37,344 nucleotides of DNA from assembly GCA_027623815.1 (NCBI GenBank), contig JAQBUV010000015.1, positions 1 to 37,344 on the forward strand, read 5' to 3'. Source of the stretch: Casp-Chloro-G3 sp002816715. GTDB taxonomy: Bacteria > Chloroflexota > Dehalococcoidia > Lucifugimonadales > UBA3495. Both the position numbers and the translations under genes were made by a program. Under the pieces are notes generated by a model. It was not told the DNA's origin and made no database searches. It was given only the letters and a program-made list of their open reading frames with translations. Below, piece by piece: positions 23,485 to 31,906 of this stretch (the stretch's first letter is position 1; every line of letters begins with the position of its first letter).

Positions 23485-24381
23485 TTAACCCTTCTTCGCC
23501 TTGTCTACGTGTTCAGCCAACACATGGATGGTTTCCTGTAGCGACCGCTCGGTGTCCCTGGACTCTGGAGTCTCGTCCCCTAGAGGGGTGCTGCCGATCA
23601 TCCGGTACATATCAGCCACTCCTTGGAACAGGAAGGGGGTCATACCCAGATGCTCAAAGGTGGCCCCAATCTCCTCCATCTCGCTGACCCAGCGGCGCGA
23701 CTTGGCGGGCATGTTGGGTATCCCACCTTCCATGCGTTGGTACACCGCGGCCTGGCTATTCTGAAACTCAGCTTTTAGATGATCACTCAACCCCATCATT
23801 TCGGCGGCCAACAGCAACTCGCTAAAAAGCGCCGTTGAGCCCTTAGTCATGGCAGCGTAGCACATCTTGATGCCCGAAGCTTGGCCGGTGTCTGGCCCAA
23901 TGTTCCGCACGTCTAGGCCAAACTCCCGCAACTGCTCAAGCTCGGTTGCGTTGGGGCCGGAGGTGTAGAAGCGAGGGCTGCTTCCACCCCGGGGCGGGCC
24001 GCCAATAATGGACGCATCGACGAACCGTGCGCCAACCTGGGTGATTATTGGTTCCAGCTTCCGCGTCAGTTGCGGCGCGATTGCGTTGCATTCCGCGAAC
24101 ATCACATCGGCGGCGCCGGTGGCTTTGATCGCATCGGCCACTTGCTGGCAGACCTGCGGTGCCACTTCCGATACTGTCATCGACAAAATAACGTCGGAAT
24201 TCTTGACCATTTCGTTAAAGTCGGCGATGTCTTCGATTCCGGCCTTCTCCGCAAGAGCGCGCGTCCGACCGCTCCGACCGGTCAGGCAGGTCACCACCCG
24301 CAGTTCATGCTCCCGGAGCAGTTGACCAACGGCATGTCCCATATCTCCGGGGCTTAGAATTGCTACTGTGTTAATGGGCAT
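23485..24381 (-). CDS. NAD(P)-dependent oxidoreductase, 3-hydroxyisobutyrate dehydrogenase-like with DUF1932
   Basis: 298 residues. The Rossmann motif at the N-terminus is VAILSPGDMGHAVGQLL (GxGxxG-like, with S-P-G-D-M-G). The C-terminal half (IKMCYAAMTKGSTALFSELLLAA with the conserved Lys) matches the DUF1932 helical domain found in phosphogluconate dehydrogenase-like proteins. It probably oxidises or reduces a small beta-hydroxy acid; the substrate is unknown. It is monocistronic, convergent with the cupin gene. Confidence 0.88.
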   Translation of the reverse strand: MPINTVAILSPGDMGHAVGQLLREHELRVVTCLTGRSGRTRALAEKAGIEDIADFNEMVKNSDVILSMTVSEVAPQVCQQVADAIKATGAADVMFAECNAIAPQLTRKLEPIITQVGARFVDASIIGGPPRGGSSPRFYTSGPNATELEQLREFGLDVRNIGPDTGQASGIKMCYAAMTKGSTALFSELLLAAEMMGLSDHLKAEFQNSQAAVYQRMEGGIPNMPAKSRRWVSEMEEIGATFEHLGMTPFLFQGVADMYRMIGSTPLGDETPESRDTERSLQETIHVLAEHVDKAKKG

Positions 24382-24471
24382 TCAGGGTTTTCCTCCATAG
24401 ATTTGCTCTAATTCGTAATTATAGCACGGGTTCAGCCCTGCTTTTCATCATCCAATACTATCGAAACGTTA

Positions 24472-25827
24472 TCAGTGTTGGTGATGTTCACCCTCGTGAT
24501 CGTGATGGCCGTGGCCTTCTGCGTTACGATCAGGGCTATGTTCGCCATGCCCATGCCCATGCCCATCATGACCCTGATCGTGGTGACCGGCAGGCTGCAC
24601 CTTGGGTAGACGCAGGAACAGCAAGATTATAGCGGCGATGCCAAACAGACCGGCTATGTAGTAGAAGGTGAAATCCGAGTTCTGGTTGTACAAATATCCG
24701 GCGATCAGCGGCGATGACGCGCTCAGTACGAATCTGGAGAAAGACAGGACGCCCAAGGTGCTGGCCGCCACGCCTTCGCCGACTATGTCCAGGGCGGCGG
24801 CGGTGAGAATCGGCTGGTCGCTGAACAGGAAAGTCCCCAACAGCGCCAGAATCACCAGCAAAAGAATTCCCTGTCCGTAGGGCACCAGCAACACCGTCAA
24901 GACTCCCAAGAACAGCATGCCGGGAATCAGAACCAGCTTCCGGCCAAATCGATCAGACAGATAGCCCATTACCGGCGTGGATACGATGCCGACAATCACC
25001 AACACAGTCAGGTGCACGCCACGGGCCTGAGCGCTCAACAAGAGCTCGTCGTTCAGGTACAGAGTCAGGAATGGAATATAAGCGACGAAGGCCATCCCTC
25101 GGAGGCCAGCTACCAGAGTAATGACCAGGAGCCTGGGGTTGCTCAACAACTTGGCCGACTGGGTGAGTTGAGATCGCACGTCGGGTTTGACCTCTTGCTG
25201 CGGGCCAGAGCGTCCTAGGTCGCGAAATGCCCAGAAGACCAGGAAGGTCAGGAAGAGGGGGACGATGGCGTAGATGCTGATCAGTTGATTCCAGGCCAAT
25301 ACTCCCAGCAGCAGGCCGGTCGCCACCGGCGCGATGGCGTCTCCGACTTGACCGCCCACACCGTGAAACGATAATGCCGCACCTCGGGTATGCGAAAAGT
25401 GGTGGGATAAGGCTGACATCGCCGGCAGGTGCCAGATCGAAGCGGCCATTGCCACCAGCGCCATTCCCAACAGTAGCAGAGGATACACCGGCGAAAACCC
25501 GATTACCAACCAACCAAGGCCGAAGGTAGCCATGCAGACCGCCAGCACCCACCCCCAATACCGGCGCAGCAAGTCGGTGACTATACCCCCCGGCAGGGCT
25601 ATGATGCCCGAAACCAGCTCTCTGGTGGTGGCAATGCCGCCTACTCCAACGCCGCTCAGTCCAAAGGCGTCGCGCACCTCCGGCATCATAACTTCAAAGC
25701 TGCGGGTGAACCAGTGGAAAACACCATGCCCGCTGGTGAGACCTCCGATGATGAAAGTCGCTCCCTTGCGAACACCCTGCTGTCCCTCGGTGTTGACTGG
25801 AATATTATGGTGGTGGGCATGAGCCAT
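24472..25827 (-). CDS. MFS transporter with histidine-rich N- and C-terminal tails
   Basis: 451 residues, 12 predicted membrane helices of the major facilitator fold, with the loop motif GYLSDRFGRKLVLIPG between helices and a long helix-breaking central loop. The N-terminus is MAHAHHHNIP and the last about 43 residues contain 14 His in GHGHGHGEH- and GHGHHDHEGEHHQH-like stretches, expected to bind Zn/Ni/Co or Cu. GAGG lies before the ATG. It follows znuB by 121 bp on the same strand, so a role in metal homeostasis is a reasonable inference, although MFS proteins of this type are often annotated for organic substrates. It could be an exporter with a metal-sensing tail. Confidence 0.85.
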   Translation of the reverse strand: MAHAHHHNIPVNTEGQQGVRKGATFIIGGLTSGHGVFHWFTRSFEVMMPEVRDAFGLSGVGVGGIATTRELVSGIIALPGGIVTDLLRRYWGWVLAVCMATFGLGWLVIGFSPVYPLLLLGMALVAMAASIWHLPAMSALSHHFSHTRGAALSFHGVGGQVGDAIAPVATGLLLGVLAWNQLISIYAIVPLFLTFLVFWAFRDLGRSGPQQEVKPDVRSQLTQSAKLLSNPRLLVITLVAGLRGMAFVAYIPFLTLYLNDELLLSAQARGVHLTVLVIVGIVSTPVMGYLSDRFGRKLVLIPGMLFLGVLTVLLVPYGQGILLLVILALLGTFLFSDQPILTAAALDIVGEGVAASTLGVLSFSRFVLSASSPLIAGYLYNQNSDFTFYYIAGLFGIAAIILLFLRLPKVQPAGHHDQGHDGHGHGHGEHSPDRNAEGHGHHDHEGEHHQH

Positions 25828-25948
25828 GTGGTGGCCTCCTCTTACGCTAACTGCTCAAGTTCCGGCCAAGTTTAGCACTTGCCCGCCCAGTTTATCACCC
25901 TGATTTATCACCCTGATCGATCACTATGGAAGTGATCCCAGGAAAAAC

Positions 25949-26824
25949 CTAATCAAAGGGGTTGGCATGACCCCGTTGCAGCCCGGCGACGCCGACGGCC
26001 CGGCGGGTCACGACGGAGATTTTGCCTTTGAAGTTGCTGTAAATCAGCGCCAACACAAACAGCAGCACCGAGAAGAGCACCACGCTCGGCCCCGAAGATA
26101 CATTGAGGAAAAAGCTTATATAGATGCCCGCCAGTCCGCAAAACGCCCCAATACCGGTAGACAGCAGCATCATGTTCTTGAAACTGTCGGTGAGCAGCCG
26201 GGCGATCACCGGCGGAATGACGATGGCGGCGGCGATCAGGGTTACCCCCAACACTTGCATCGATACAACAATAGTGGCGGCCAGCACCAGCGAGAACATT
26301 GTCTCGACCCAGCCGGTGGGAACGCCATAAAACTTGGCCACATCCGGGTCGAAGGTGGTGAACAGGAACAGCTTGTAGCCAACCACCAGAATGATCCCAG
26401 TTGCGGCGGCCACCACCACAATCGCCAGCAAATCCCCGGGGCCTACGGCCAGAATGTTGCCGAACAACGCCGCTTCAAAGTTGAAAGTAAAGCCCTTGAC
26501 TCGGCTGATTAACGCAACACCCATTGCGAAGCTGGCGGTGGTGATGATGCCAATGGCGGCGTCGGATCCGATGTTACGCTTGCGAGTAGTCAGCGTAATC
26601 AATACCGCCGACAGAAACCCCCAAACGCTGGCCCCAAGGAAATAGTTAATTGACATAACCCAACTGACCACCGCCCCGCCGAAAATTGCGTGGGCAAGGC
26701 CATGACCGATGTAGGACATGCGACGCAGCACAATGTATACACCAATGAGGCCGCATAGTCCGCCGACCAAAGTGGCGGCAATCATACCCCGGACGAAGAA
26801 CTCATACTGAAAAGGTTCAAACAT
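25949..26824 (-). CDS. znuB: Zinc/manganese-type ABC transporter permease
   Basis: 291 residues with about 8 membrane spans, ABC-3 family. The N-terminal RGMIAATLVGGLCGLIGVYIVLRRMSYIGHGLAHAIFGG and VLGVTLIAAAIVIPPVIARLL are hallmarks. It forms the channel of the metal importer with ZnuA and ZnuC. Its start overlaps the znuC end by 8 nt, with AGGAAG inside the znuC coding region. Zn versus Mn cannot be told from the permease. Confidence 0.93.
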   Translation of the reverse strand: MFEPFQYEFFVRGMIAATLVGGLCGLIGVYIVLRRMSYIGHGLAHAIFGGAVVSWVMSINYFLGASVWGFLSAVLITLTTRKRNIGSDAAIGIITTASFAMGVALISRVKGFTFNFEAALFGNILAVGPGDLLAIVVVAAATGIILVVGYKLFLFTTFDPDVAKFYGVPTGWVETMFSLVLAATIVVSMQVLGVTLIAAAIVIPPVIARLLTDSFKNMMLLSTGIGAFCGLAGIYISFFLNVSSGPSVVLFSVLLFVLALIYSNFKGKISVVTRRAVGVAGLQRGHANPFD

Positions 26825-27728
26825 GCTCTTCCTCCCGCTCCCGGCCTATCTGAATCAAAACTTCCTGGGGATTTTCGGCGGGAGCCTTGGTTGAGGTTTC
26901 GTCTTTCTCTCGGCGCAGAGTGTCCCTACCGAAGAAATGCGGTGTTTCAGCAACCAGGGGCATTCCCTGATACTGCACCACCGGCATCTCAGCCCCGTAA
27001 GTTCGCAACAGGTTCTCGGTAGTGATTACCTCCGACGGTGGGCCTTCGGCCAGAATATGGCCGCTCAAGCAGACCAGCCAGGGAAGATGCACCGCTACGG
27101 CATTTATTTCGTGAGTGGTCAAAATTACGGTAACACCCTGGTGGTTCAGATCGTGGAGCAGATGCATCACCTCGTCACGGGTCTTGATGTCCACGCCGCT
27201 GGTCGGCTCATCCAACAGCAACAGTTTGGGGCTGCTGACCAATGCCCGCGCCAGAAACACCCGCTGTTGCTGCCCACCGGACAACTCCCGAATGTGCCGT
27301 TTCAACAGGTGAGAGATGCCCAGCCGCTCCATCATCTCCTGGGCCAGCTTCTTATCCGCAGCCTTGTGCCAGGGAAAGAGGGGGTTATTCATGGTACGGC
27401 CCATCATTACCACTTCTTCCACCGTCACCGGGAAGTTCCAGTCGATGGTCTCCAACTGGGGAACGTACCCGGCCCGAGGTCTTTTGCGCGAGGTGGCGAC
27501 TCCCTGCACCGTCACGGTGCCACCGAACATATTGGTCGCGCCCAATATAGTGCGTAACAAGGTAGTCTTTCCCGAACCACTGGGCCCCAGCAACCCGACA
27601 AAGTCGCCGGGCATTATCCGCAGGTCGATATTTTTCAGGACGCGTTGTCCTTCATAACCGCAAGTGACATCTTTAAGCTCAACGATAGCGTCGCCCTGCT
27701 CTCGCTGATGAGGAAATGGATGTAGCAT
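26817..27728 (-). CDS. znuC: Zinc/manganese-type ABC transporter ATP-binding protein
   Basis: 303 residues. Walker A GPSGSGKTTL, signature LSGGQQQRVFLARAL, Walker B LLLLDEPTSGVD, switch His in LTTHEINAV. VPQLETIDWNFPVTVEEVVMMG is typical of the metal (ABC-3) importers. The C-terminal 40 residues are an extension relative to the shortest members. GGAAGG precedes ATG 27728. It is encoded between znuA and znuB. Confidence 0.93.
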   Translation of the reverse strand: MLHPFPHQREQGDAIVELKDVTCGYEGQRVLKNIDLRIMPGDFVGLLGPSGSGKTTLLRTILGATNMFGGTVTVQGVATSRKRPRAGYVPQLETIDWNFPVTVEEVVMMGRTMNNPLFPWHKAADKKLAQEMMERLGISHLLKRHIRELSGGQQQRVFLARALVSSPKLLLLDEPTSGVDIKTRDEVMHLLHDLNHQGVTVILTTHEINAVAVHLPWLVCLSGHILAEGPPSEVITTENLLRTYGAEMPVVQYQGMPLVAETPHFFGRDTLRREKDETSTKAPAENPQEVLIQIGREREEEHV

Positions 27729-27771
27729 GAGCCTTCCTTAGTTGTGACTAAACCGACTTGTGACTAAACCG

Positions 27772-28800
27772 CTATTGCGGGTAAATTGCTCGACTCTCGC
27801 CTTCAAACACCAGGCTGGAATCGAAATCATTCAATGCATCGGCGTTGCCGCCCAGGGCAGGCGCCATGATTCTCACATTCGCCGCCATCAGGCCCAGGTA
27901 GGAATGTTCTAGGTCGCCAGGGCCGCCGGGCAAGTCATCGTCCCTAAGCTGGTCAATGAAGTCGGCGCCACCTTCTTTGGCGATCTGCTCCATGATCGGA
28001 CTCGGGAATACCTGCGAGCCAAATATTGCCGGAACACCAGCGTCCCGTACCTGGTCAATCAGTCTAGCCATCTCGCGCGCCGAGGGTTCGCTAAAGTCTG
28101 AGGGCTGCACCGCCCCAATTATTTCCAGTCCATACCTGGAACCGAAGAAAGGGAAAGAGTCATGATAAGTTAACAGCTTGCGGTTTTGAGCCGGAATGGT
28201 CGCCACCGACTGGACGATTCTCTGGTCCAAGTCTTCGATTCGGCCGGCCAGTTTGTCGTAATTCTGGTTGTAATAATCGGCATTGGCCGGGTCTAGCCCG
28301 GCCAATTCGTCTCGAATCAACTCGGCGTACCTCAAGGCCAGATGCGGGGCCGTCCACAGGTGGGGATTAGGGTGACCGTCCGACTCCGGGAAGGAAAAGT
28401 CAAACACCCACTCCTCTTTGCTTACGGCTCGGTCGCCCAGCGTCAGAATCACCGAACCTGCCTTCTGGTTGGCGCGGGCCATTTCAATGGCGGGTTCCTC
28501 CAGAAAAAGGCCGTTGGCAACGATAAGATCGGCCCGGGACAACACCGTCGCGATTGAGGGCGCGGGTTCAAATGTATGAGAATTGGTGCCCTCGGGAACA
28601 ATTCCCTGCAAGTCTATGCGCGTCCCACCGATGTTTTCCACCAGACTGGTGATGGGGGAAACCGTGCTGACGACTTTGATGTTGTTGCTGCTGGCCGCTG
28701 GCGGTAGAGTCGGAGCCAGGGACGCCTGGGAGCAGCCCAACAAGCCTAGTGAAACCAGAAATAACAGAACGGGCAGGAGACGCATGGTTGACTTAAACAT
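27772..28800 (-). CDS. znuA: Zinc/manganese-type ABC transporter substrate-binding lipoprotein
   Basis: 342 residues from the ATG at 28800 (GTG at 28806 and ATG at 28785 are alternatives). Lipobox GLLGC; a cluster A-I solute-binding fold with long central helix. Likely metal ligands are His in GTNSHTFEP, His in GHPNPHLWT, His in TYHDSFPFF and an acidic residue near the C-terminus. It lacks the long His-rich loop of some zinc-specific proteins. The first codons overlap the fur stop codon, with GGGAAG as binding site, so the two genes are coupled. Confidence 0.92.
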   Translation of the reverse strand: MFKSTMRLLPVLLFLVSLGLLGCSQASLAPTLPPAASSNNIKVVSTVSPITSLVENIGGTRIDLQGIVPEGTNSHTFEPAPSIATVLSRADLIVANGLFLEEPAIEMARANQKAGSVILTLGDRAVSKEEWVFDFSFPESDGHPNPHLWTAPHLALRYAELIRDELAGLDPANADYYNQNYDKLAGRIEDLDQRIVQSVATIPAQNRKLLTYHDSFPFFGSRYGLEIIGAVQPSDFSEPSAREMARLIDQVRDAGVPAIFGSQVFPSPIMEQIAKEGGADFIDQLRDDDLPGGPGDLEHSYLGLMAANVRIMAPALGGNADALNDFDSSLVFEGESRAIYPQ

Positions 28801-29239
28801 TCTCACTTCCCGCAGGTTTTATCTCGCGACAATTGATGCAAACACCCACCACGGCGAAGTGATCCAGGTCTGGTTCAAAGCCAAACTCGCTAATCAAAGT
28901 ACTGCGGAACTCTTCCAGGTAATGGGGGCTGAGGTTGAACGCCCCGTGACAGCCCTGACAGACCATGTGGTGGTGCTTGCCGCTGGGGTCGGTCAACTCG
29001 TAGTGCAGCCGGTCGCCAATGGCCACCTCAGTCACCACGCCCAACTTTTTGTACAGGTGCAGGGTGCGGTAAACCGTGGCAATATCCATGTATGGATAGG
29101 CTTCTTTAGCCAGGCGGAACACTTCGTCAACGCCCATATGCCCGCCACCGTCACCCACTATGGACAACACCAGCAGCCGCTGCGGGGTTAATCGGTATCC
29201 CTGCTCACGAAGCATCCCGACCGCTTGTTCGTGCTTCAT
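28793..29239 (-). CDS. Fur-family metal-responsive regulator, probably Zur
   Basis: 148 residues from ATG 29239 (GTG at 29266 is an alternative). Winged helix with YRLTPQRLLVLSIV and DIATVYRTLHLYKKLGVV; metal motif GKHHHMVCQGCHGAFNLSPHYL and C-terminal CINC. The two CxxC pairs form the structural zinc site. Fur, Zur and PerR cannot be separated by these motifs alone, but first place in an operon with znuACB makes Zur likely. When metal is replete, it should repress its own operon. Confidence 0.9.
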   Translation of the reverse strand: MKHEQAVGMLREQGYRLTPQRLLVLSIVGDGGGHMGVDEVFRLAKEAYPYMDIATVYRTLHLYKKLGVVTEVAIGDRLHYELTDPSGKHHHMVCQGCHGAFNLSPHYLEEFRSTLISEFGFEPDLDHFAVVGVCINCREIKPAGSENV

Positions 29240-29274
29240 TTCACCACTAACAGCAATTGACACCACTACAAGTT

Positions 29275-29335
29275 ATTGCAATCGTTTGCGAAAACTTATT
29301 ATTGCATATGGCATTCATTTGTCAAGACGTTTTTA
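29275..29335 (-). promoter_or_regulatory. Promoter and candidate Zur operator of the fur-znuACB operon
   Basis: On the minus strand TTGACA is followed after 17-18 nt by ATAATA/TAATAA. Overlapping it, TTATTGCA occurs twice (TTATTGCAATCG and TTATTGCATATG on the plus strand) and the centre contains GCAAACGATTGC, a partial dyad. The pattern suits a Fur-family box but does not match one consensus exactly. Confidence 0.45.
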
Positions 29336-29408
29336 GATACAGCTTCATATCTGTCAAAGTTTGATTCTCTTTTGGTCAATGACCTTCAAATCGCTGGGAA
29401 CAAACCTA

Positions 29409-29437
29409 TTGACATCAATACTTTGGAAGCGTAGCAT
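29409..29437 (+). promoter_or_regulatory. Promoter of the aromatic leader and first DAHP synthase
   Basis: TTGACA at 29409-29414, 17-nt spacer, TAGCAT at 29432-29437. The expected transcription start (about 29443-29446) coincides with the ATG of the leader ORF, so the leader message would be leaderless. Confidence 0.75.
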
Positions 29438-29445
29438 CAGCTTTG

Positions 29446-29535
29446 ATGAGCATTTCTTGGTTCGACTACGGGTATTATTACTATTTTACGGGCTTTGAAT
29501 CAGCCGGTGAAGGATTGGTGCTCAGAACCAGATAA
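29446..29535 (+). CDS. Aromatic-rich attenuator leader peptide
   Basis: A 29-codon ORF that begins MSISWFDYGYYYYFTGF. Nine of the first 17 residues are aromatic (1 Trp, 3 Phe, 5 Tyr). It starts at or within a few nucleotides of the predicted transcription start, with no Shine-Dalgarno sequence, and stops 23 nt before a rho-independent terminator. This is the design of ribosome-mediated attenuation (trp, phe, his leaders): stalling at scarce Phe/Tyr/Trp codons should favour an antiterminator and expression of the downstream DAHP synthase. No homologous leader is known to me for this genus. Confidence 0.8.
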   Translation: MSISWFDYGYYYYFTGFESAGEGLVLRTR

Positions 29536-29564
29536 CGAACCAGGACAGAGAGAACACCAAGACC
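29512..29564 (+). promoter_or_regulatory. Candidate antiterminator pairing
   Basis: TTGGTG (29515-29520) can pair with CACCAA (29555-29560), with GG (29512-29513) and CC (29563-29564) extending the helix across small mismatches. The 3' part overlaps the 5' arm of the terminator (29559-29570), so the two helices exclude each other. The 5' partner lies inside the leader ORF, 3' of the aromatic codons. Confidence 0.5.
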
Positions 29565-29589
29565 CCAGCCGGAATGGTTGGGGTCTTTT
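29559..29589 (+). terminator. Attenuator terminator upstream of the first DAHP synthase
   Basis: AAGACCCCAGCC (29559-29570) pairs with GGTTGGGGTCTT (29576-29587), 12 bp with one G-U, loop GGAAT, followed by TTTTA. It lies between the leader ORF and the DAHP synthase gene. Confidence 0.85.
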
Positions 29590-29653
29590 AGTGTGTAGCC
29601 AGATTAACGTAAGATCACGAATAGATGAACAAAACCAATTGGAGGAATTAGCC

Positions 29654-30727
29654 GTGCAACCCTCAGCGACCAGAGACGTACATATCCTGGATACCCAGCC
29701 ATTGATCACGCCTATTGATTTGGTTAACAAATTGCCGATCACTCCAGAGGTGGAGCAGGTGGTCCTGTCGGGACGGGAGCAGGTTAGAAACATTTTGAAC
29801 GGTGAAGACCCCCGGTTGTTGGTCATAGTGGGCCCATGTTCCATCCACAGCGAAGAGCTAGCCCTGGAATATGCACGACAATTGAAGGACTTGGCCGACA
29901 AGCTCAGCGACCGGCTGATGATTGTGATGCGAGTCTATTTCGAAAAGCCGCGCACCACCGTTGGCTGGAAGGGCTTGATCTACGATCCCCACCTGAATGA
30001 TACCTTCGACATCGAATCTGGGTTGCGCACCGCACGCTCTTTGCTGCTGAAGATCGGCGAGATGGGCATGTATGCTGGCACCGAGTTCCTCGACCCAGTG
30101 ATTCCCCAGTACCTGGCCGGTCTAATTACCTGGTCTACCATTGGCGCACGCACCACCGAAAGCCAGATTCACCGGCAGATGGCCAGCGGCTTGAGCATGC
30201 CGGTCGGATTCAAAAACGGCACCGACGGCAACGCTCAGATTGCGGTGGACGCTATGCTGTCGGCCCGCAGCCCTCATGGTTTTCTGGGCTTGGACCACCA
30301 GGGCCGGACCGCCTTGGTACGCACCACCGGCAACCCGGACGGTCACCTGGTGCTGCGCGGAGGCAACCAGGGCCCCAACTTCGGCTCCGAGTCCATTGCT
30401 GAAGCGAAAGCACGGCTGGAGAAGGCGGGAGTCCGTTCGCAGATGATGGTCGATTGCAGTCATGGCAATTCCAACAAAGACCACAAGCAGCAAGGTGCCG
30501 CGTTCAAAGATGTGGTCGCGCAGAAGGCAGCTGGCGAAAAGGACATAATTGGCCTGATGTTGGAAAGCAATCTTAACGAAGGCAACCAGAAAATGTGCGA
30601 GAACCCCGCCGACCTGCAGTACGGAGTCTCAATAACTGATGCCTGCATCGGTTGGGACGAGACCGAAGTCTTGCTTAAATGGGCCTACGACGCGGTGGCA
30701 GACACGGTGAATGTGCCGGTCAGCTAA
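29654..30727 (+). CDS. aroG: 3-deoxy-7-phosphoheptulonate (DAHP) synthase, class I-alpha
   Basis: 357 residues from GTG 29654, with GGAGGAA 6 nt upstream; the frame extends to 29495 but that part overlaps the attenuator. GPCSIHSEELALEYARQL, RVYFEKPRTTVGWKGLIYDP and GFKNGTDGN are the signatures of the AroF/G/H type. It condenses phosphoenolpyruvate and erythrose 4-phosphate, the first step of the shikimate pathway. A leader peptide and terminator in front indicate control by aromatic amino-acid supply. A second, class I-beta enzyme follows 118 bp downstream. Whether it is also feedback-inhibited cannot be judged here. Confidence 0.95.
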   Translation: MQPSATRDVHILDTQPLITPIDLVNKLPITPEVEQVVLSGREQVRNILNGEDPRLLVIVGPCSIHSEELALEYARQLKDLADKLSDRLMIVMRVYFEKPRTTVGWKGLIYDPHLNDTFDIESGLRTARSLLLKIGEMGMYAGTEFLDPVIPQYLAGLITWSTIGARTTESQIHRQMASGLSMPVGFKNGTDGNAQIAVDAMLSARSPHGFLGLDHQGRTALVRTTGNPDGHLVLRGGNQGPNFGSESIAEAKARLEKAGVRSQMMVDCSHGNSNKDHKQQGAAFKDVVAQKAAGEKDIIGLMLESNLNEGNQKMCENPADLQYGVSITDACIGWDETEVLLKWAYDAVADTVNVPVS

Positions 30728-30786
30728 GACAGTCAACCCTGCACAGTGAGCAACTTGCCAAATAGTAGGGCCTACTGATTAGATAG

Positions 30787-30825
30787 AGTGGCGGCGGACC
30801 GAAATCGTATACGTCGCCACTTTTT
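30787..30825 (+). terminator. Terminator between the two DAHP synthase genes
   Basis: AGTGGCG (30787-30793) pairs with CGCCACT (30815-30821), followed by a T-run. It stands 20 nt before the second DAHP synthase, so it may serve as terminator of the first gene or as attenuator of the second. No aromatic leader ORF was found in this gap. Confidence 0.75.
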
Positions 30826-30845
30826 CTATTTGTTAGAGAGTTTAA

Positions 30846-31874
30846 ATGATAGTAGTAATGGCAACCGAAGCCACCAACGAGAATCTGGAGGAAATCAAGC
30901 GCCGTATTGAGAGCCACCCGGGGCTAACCACGCGAATCATGTATGGCGTTGAGCGCAACGTGATTGGGGTGTTGGGCACCATTCCCCCCGATCTCAAAGA
31001 TGAAATGGAGCTGGTACCCGGCGTTACCGAGGTGGTGCGTATCTCCAAATCGTACAAACTGGCCAGCCGGGAATTCCATCCTGAAAACAGCACTATAACC
31101 GTGGGGGATGCCGTCATCGGCGGCCCGGAGCCGGTGATAATGGCCGGGCCCTGCTCGGTAGAAGACGAACAGCAGATGGTCTCTACCGCCAGAGCAGTCA
31201 AGGCGGCGGGAGCCAAAATTCTGCGGGGCGGAGCCTTCAAACCCCGCACCTCTCCTTACAGCTTCCGGGGCATGGGTATTGAAGGGCTGGAACTGCTCAA
31301 AATCGCCAAGCAGGAGACTGGCTTGCCGATCATCACTGAGGTCATGGCCCCGGGCGACGTGGACACCGTCGCTCAATGCTCGGACATTTTGCAGATTGGC
31401 GCGCGCAATATGCAGAACTACAGCCTGCTGGACGCGGTCGGCGAATTGGACCAGCCGGTAATGGTCAAGCGGGGCTTGTCGGCAACCTATGAAGAATGGC
31501 TGCTGGCCGCTGAATATGTAATGGCCGGCGGCAATACCAAGGTTATGCTCTGCGAGCGGGGCATTCGCGGGTTTGAGACTTTGACCAGATTCACCCTGGA
31601 CGTGGCGGCGATTCCGGTAATCAAACGCCTCAGCCACCTGCCCATCATCGCCGACCCCAGCCACAGCACCGGCAAGTGGTACCTGGTCACGCCGGTAGCT
31701 TTAGCCGCCGTAGCCGCCGGCGCTCACGGACTGCTGATTGAGGTACACCCAAACCCAGATACCGCCAAGTGTGACGGCCCGCAGTCGCTGACTTTTGAGA
31801 ATTTCAACCTTCTGATGAATCAGGTCCGGGCTGTATCCGGCGCGGTCAAACCGGAGAAAGTAGCCGCGTCCTGA
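30846..31874 (+). CDS. aroF: 3-deoxy-7-phosphoheptulonate (DAHP) synthase, class I-beta with N-terminal regulatory domain
   Basis: 342 residues. Residues 1-75 form a ferredoxin-like (ACT-like) domain (MIVVMATEATNENLEEIKRR) as in the Thermotoga-type enzyme, where it mediates feedback inhibition by Tyr/Phe. The barrel has AGPCSVEDEQQMV, LRGGAFKPRTSPYSFRG and DPSHSTGKWYLV. It catalyses the same reaction as the preceding gene. The start ATG 30846 has only a weak GAGAG binding site. A strong terminator follows. Confidence 0.94.
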   Translation: MIVVMATEATNENLEEIKRRIESHPGLTTRIMYGVERNVIGVLGTIPPDLKDEMELVPGVTEVVRISKSYKLASREFHPENSTITVGDAVIGGPEPVIMAGPCSVEDEQQMVSTARAVKAAGAKILRGGAFKPRTSPYSFRGMGIEGLELLKIAKQETGLPIITEVMAPGDVDTVAQCSDILQIGARNMQNYSLLDAVGELDQPVMVKRGLSATYEEWLLAAEYVMAGGNTKVMLCERGIRGFETLTRFTLDVAAIPVIKRLSHLPIIADPSHSTGKWYLVTPVALAAVAAGAHGLLIEVHPNPDTAKCDGPQSLTFENFNLLMNQVRAVSGAVKPEKVAAS

Positions 31875-31906
31875 TACTGCCAGAATAAGATCAGGGCCAA
31901 AATCGC

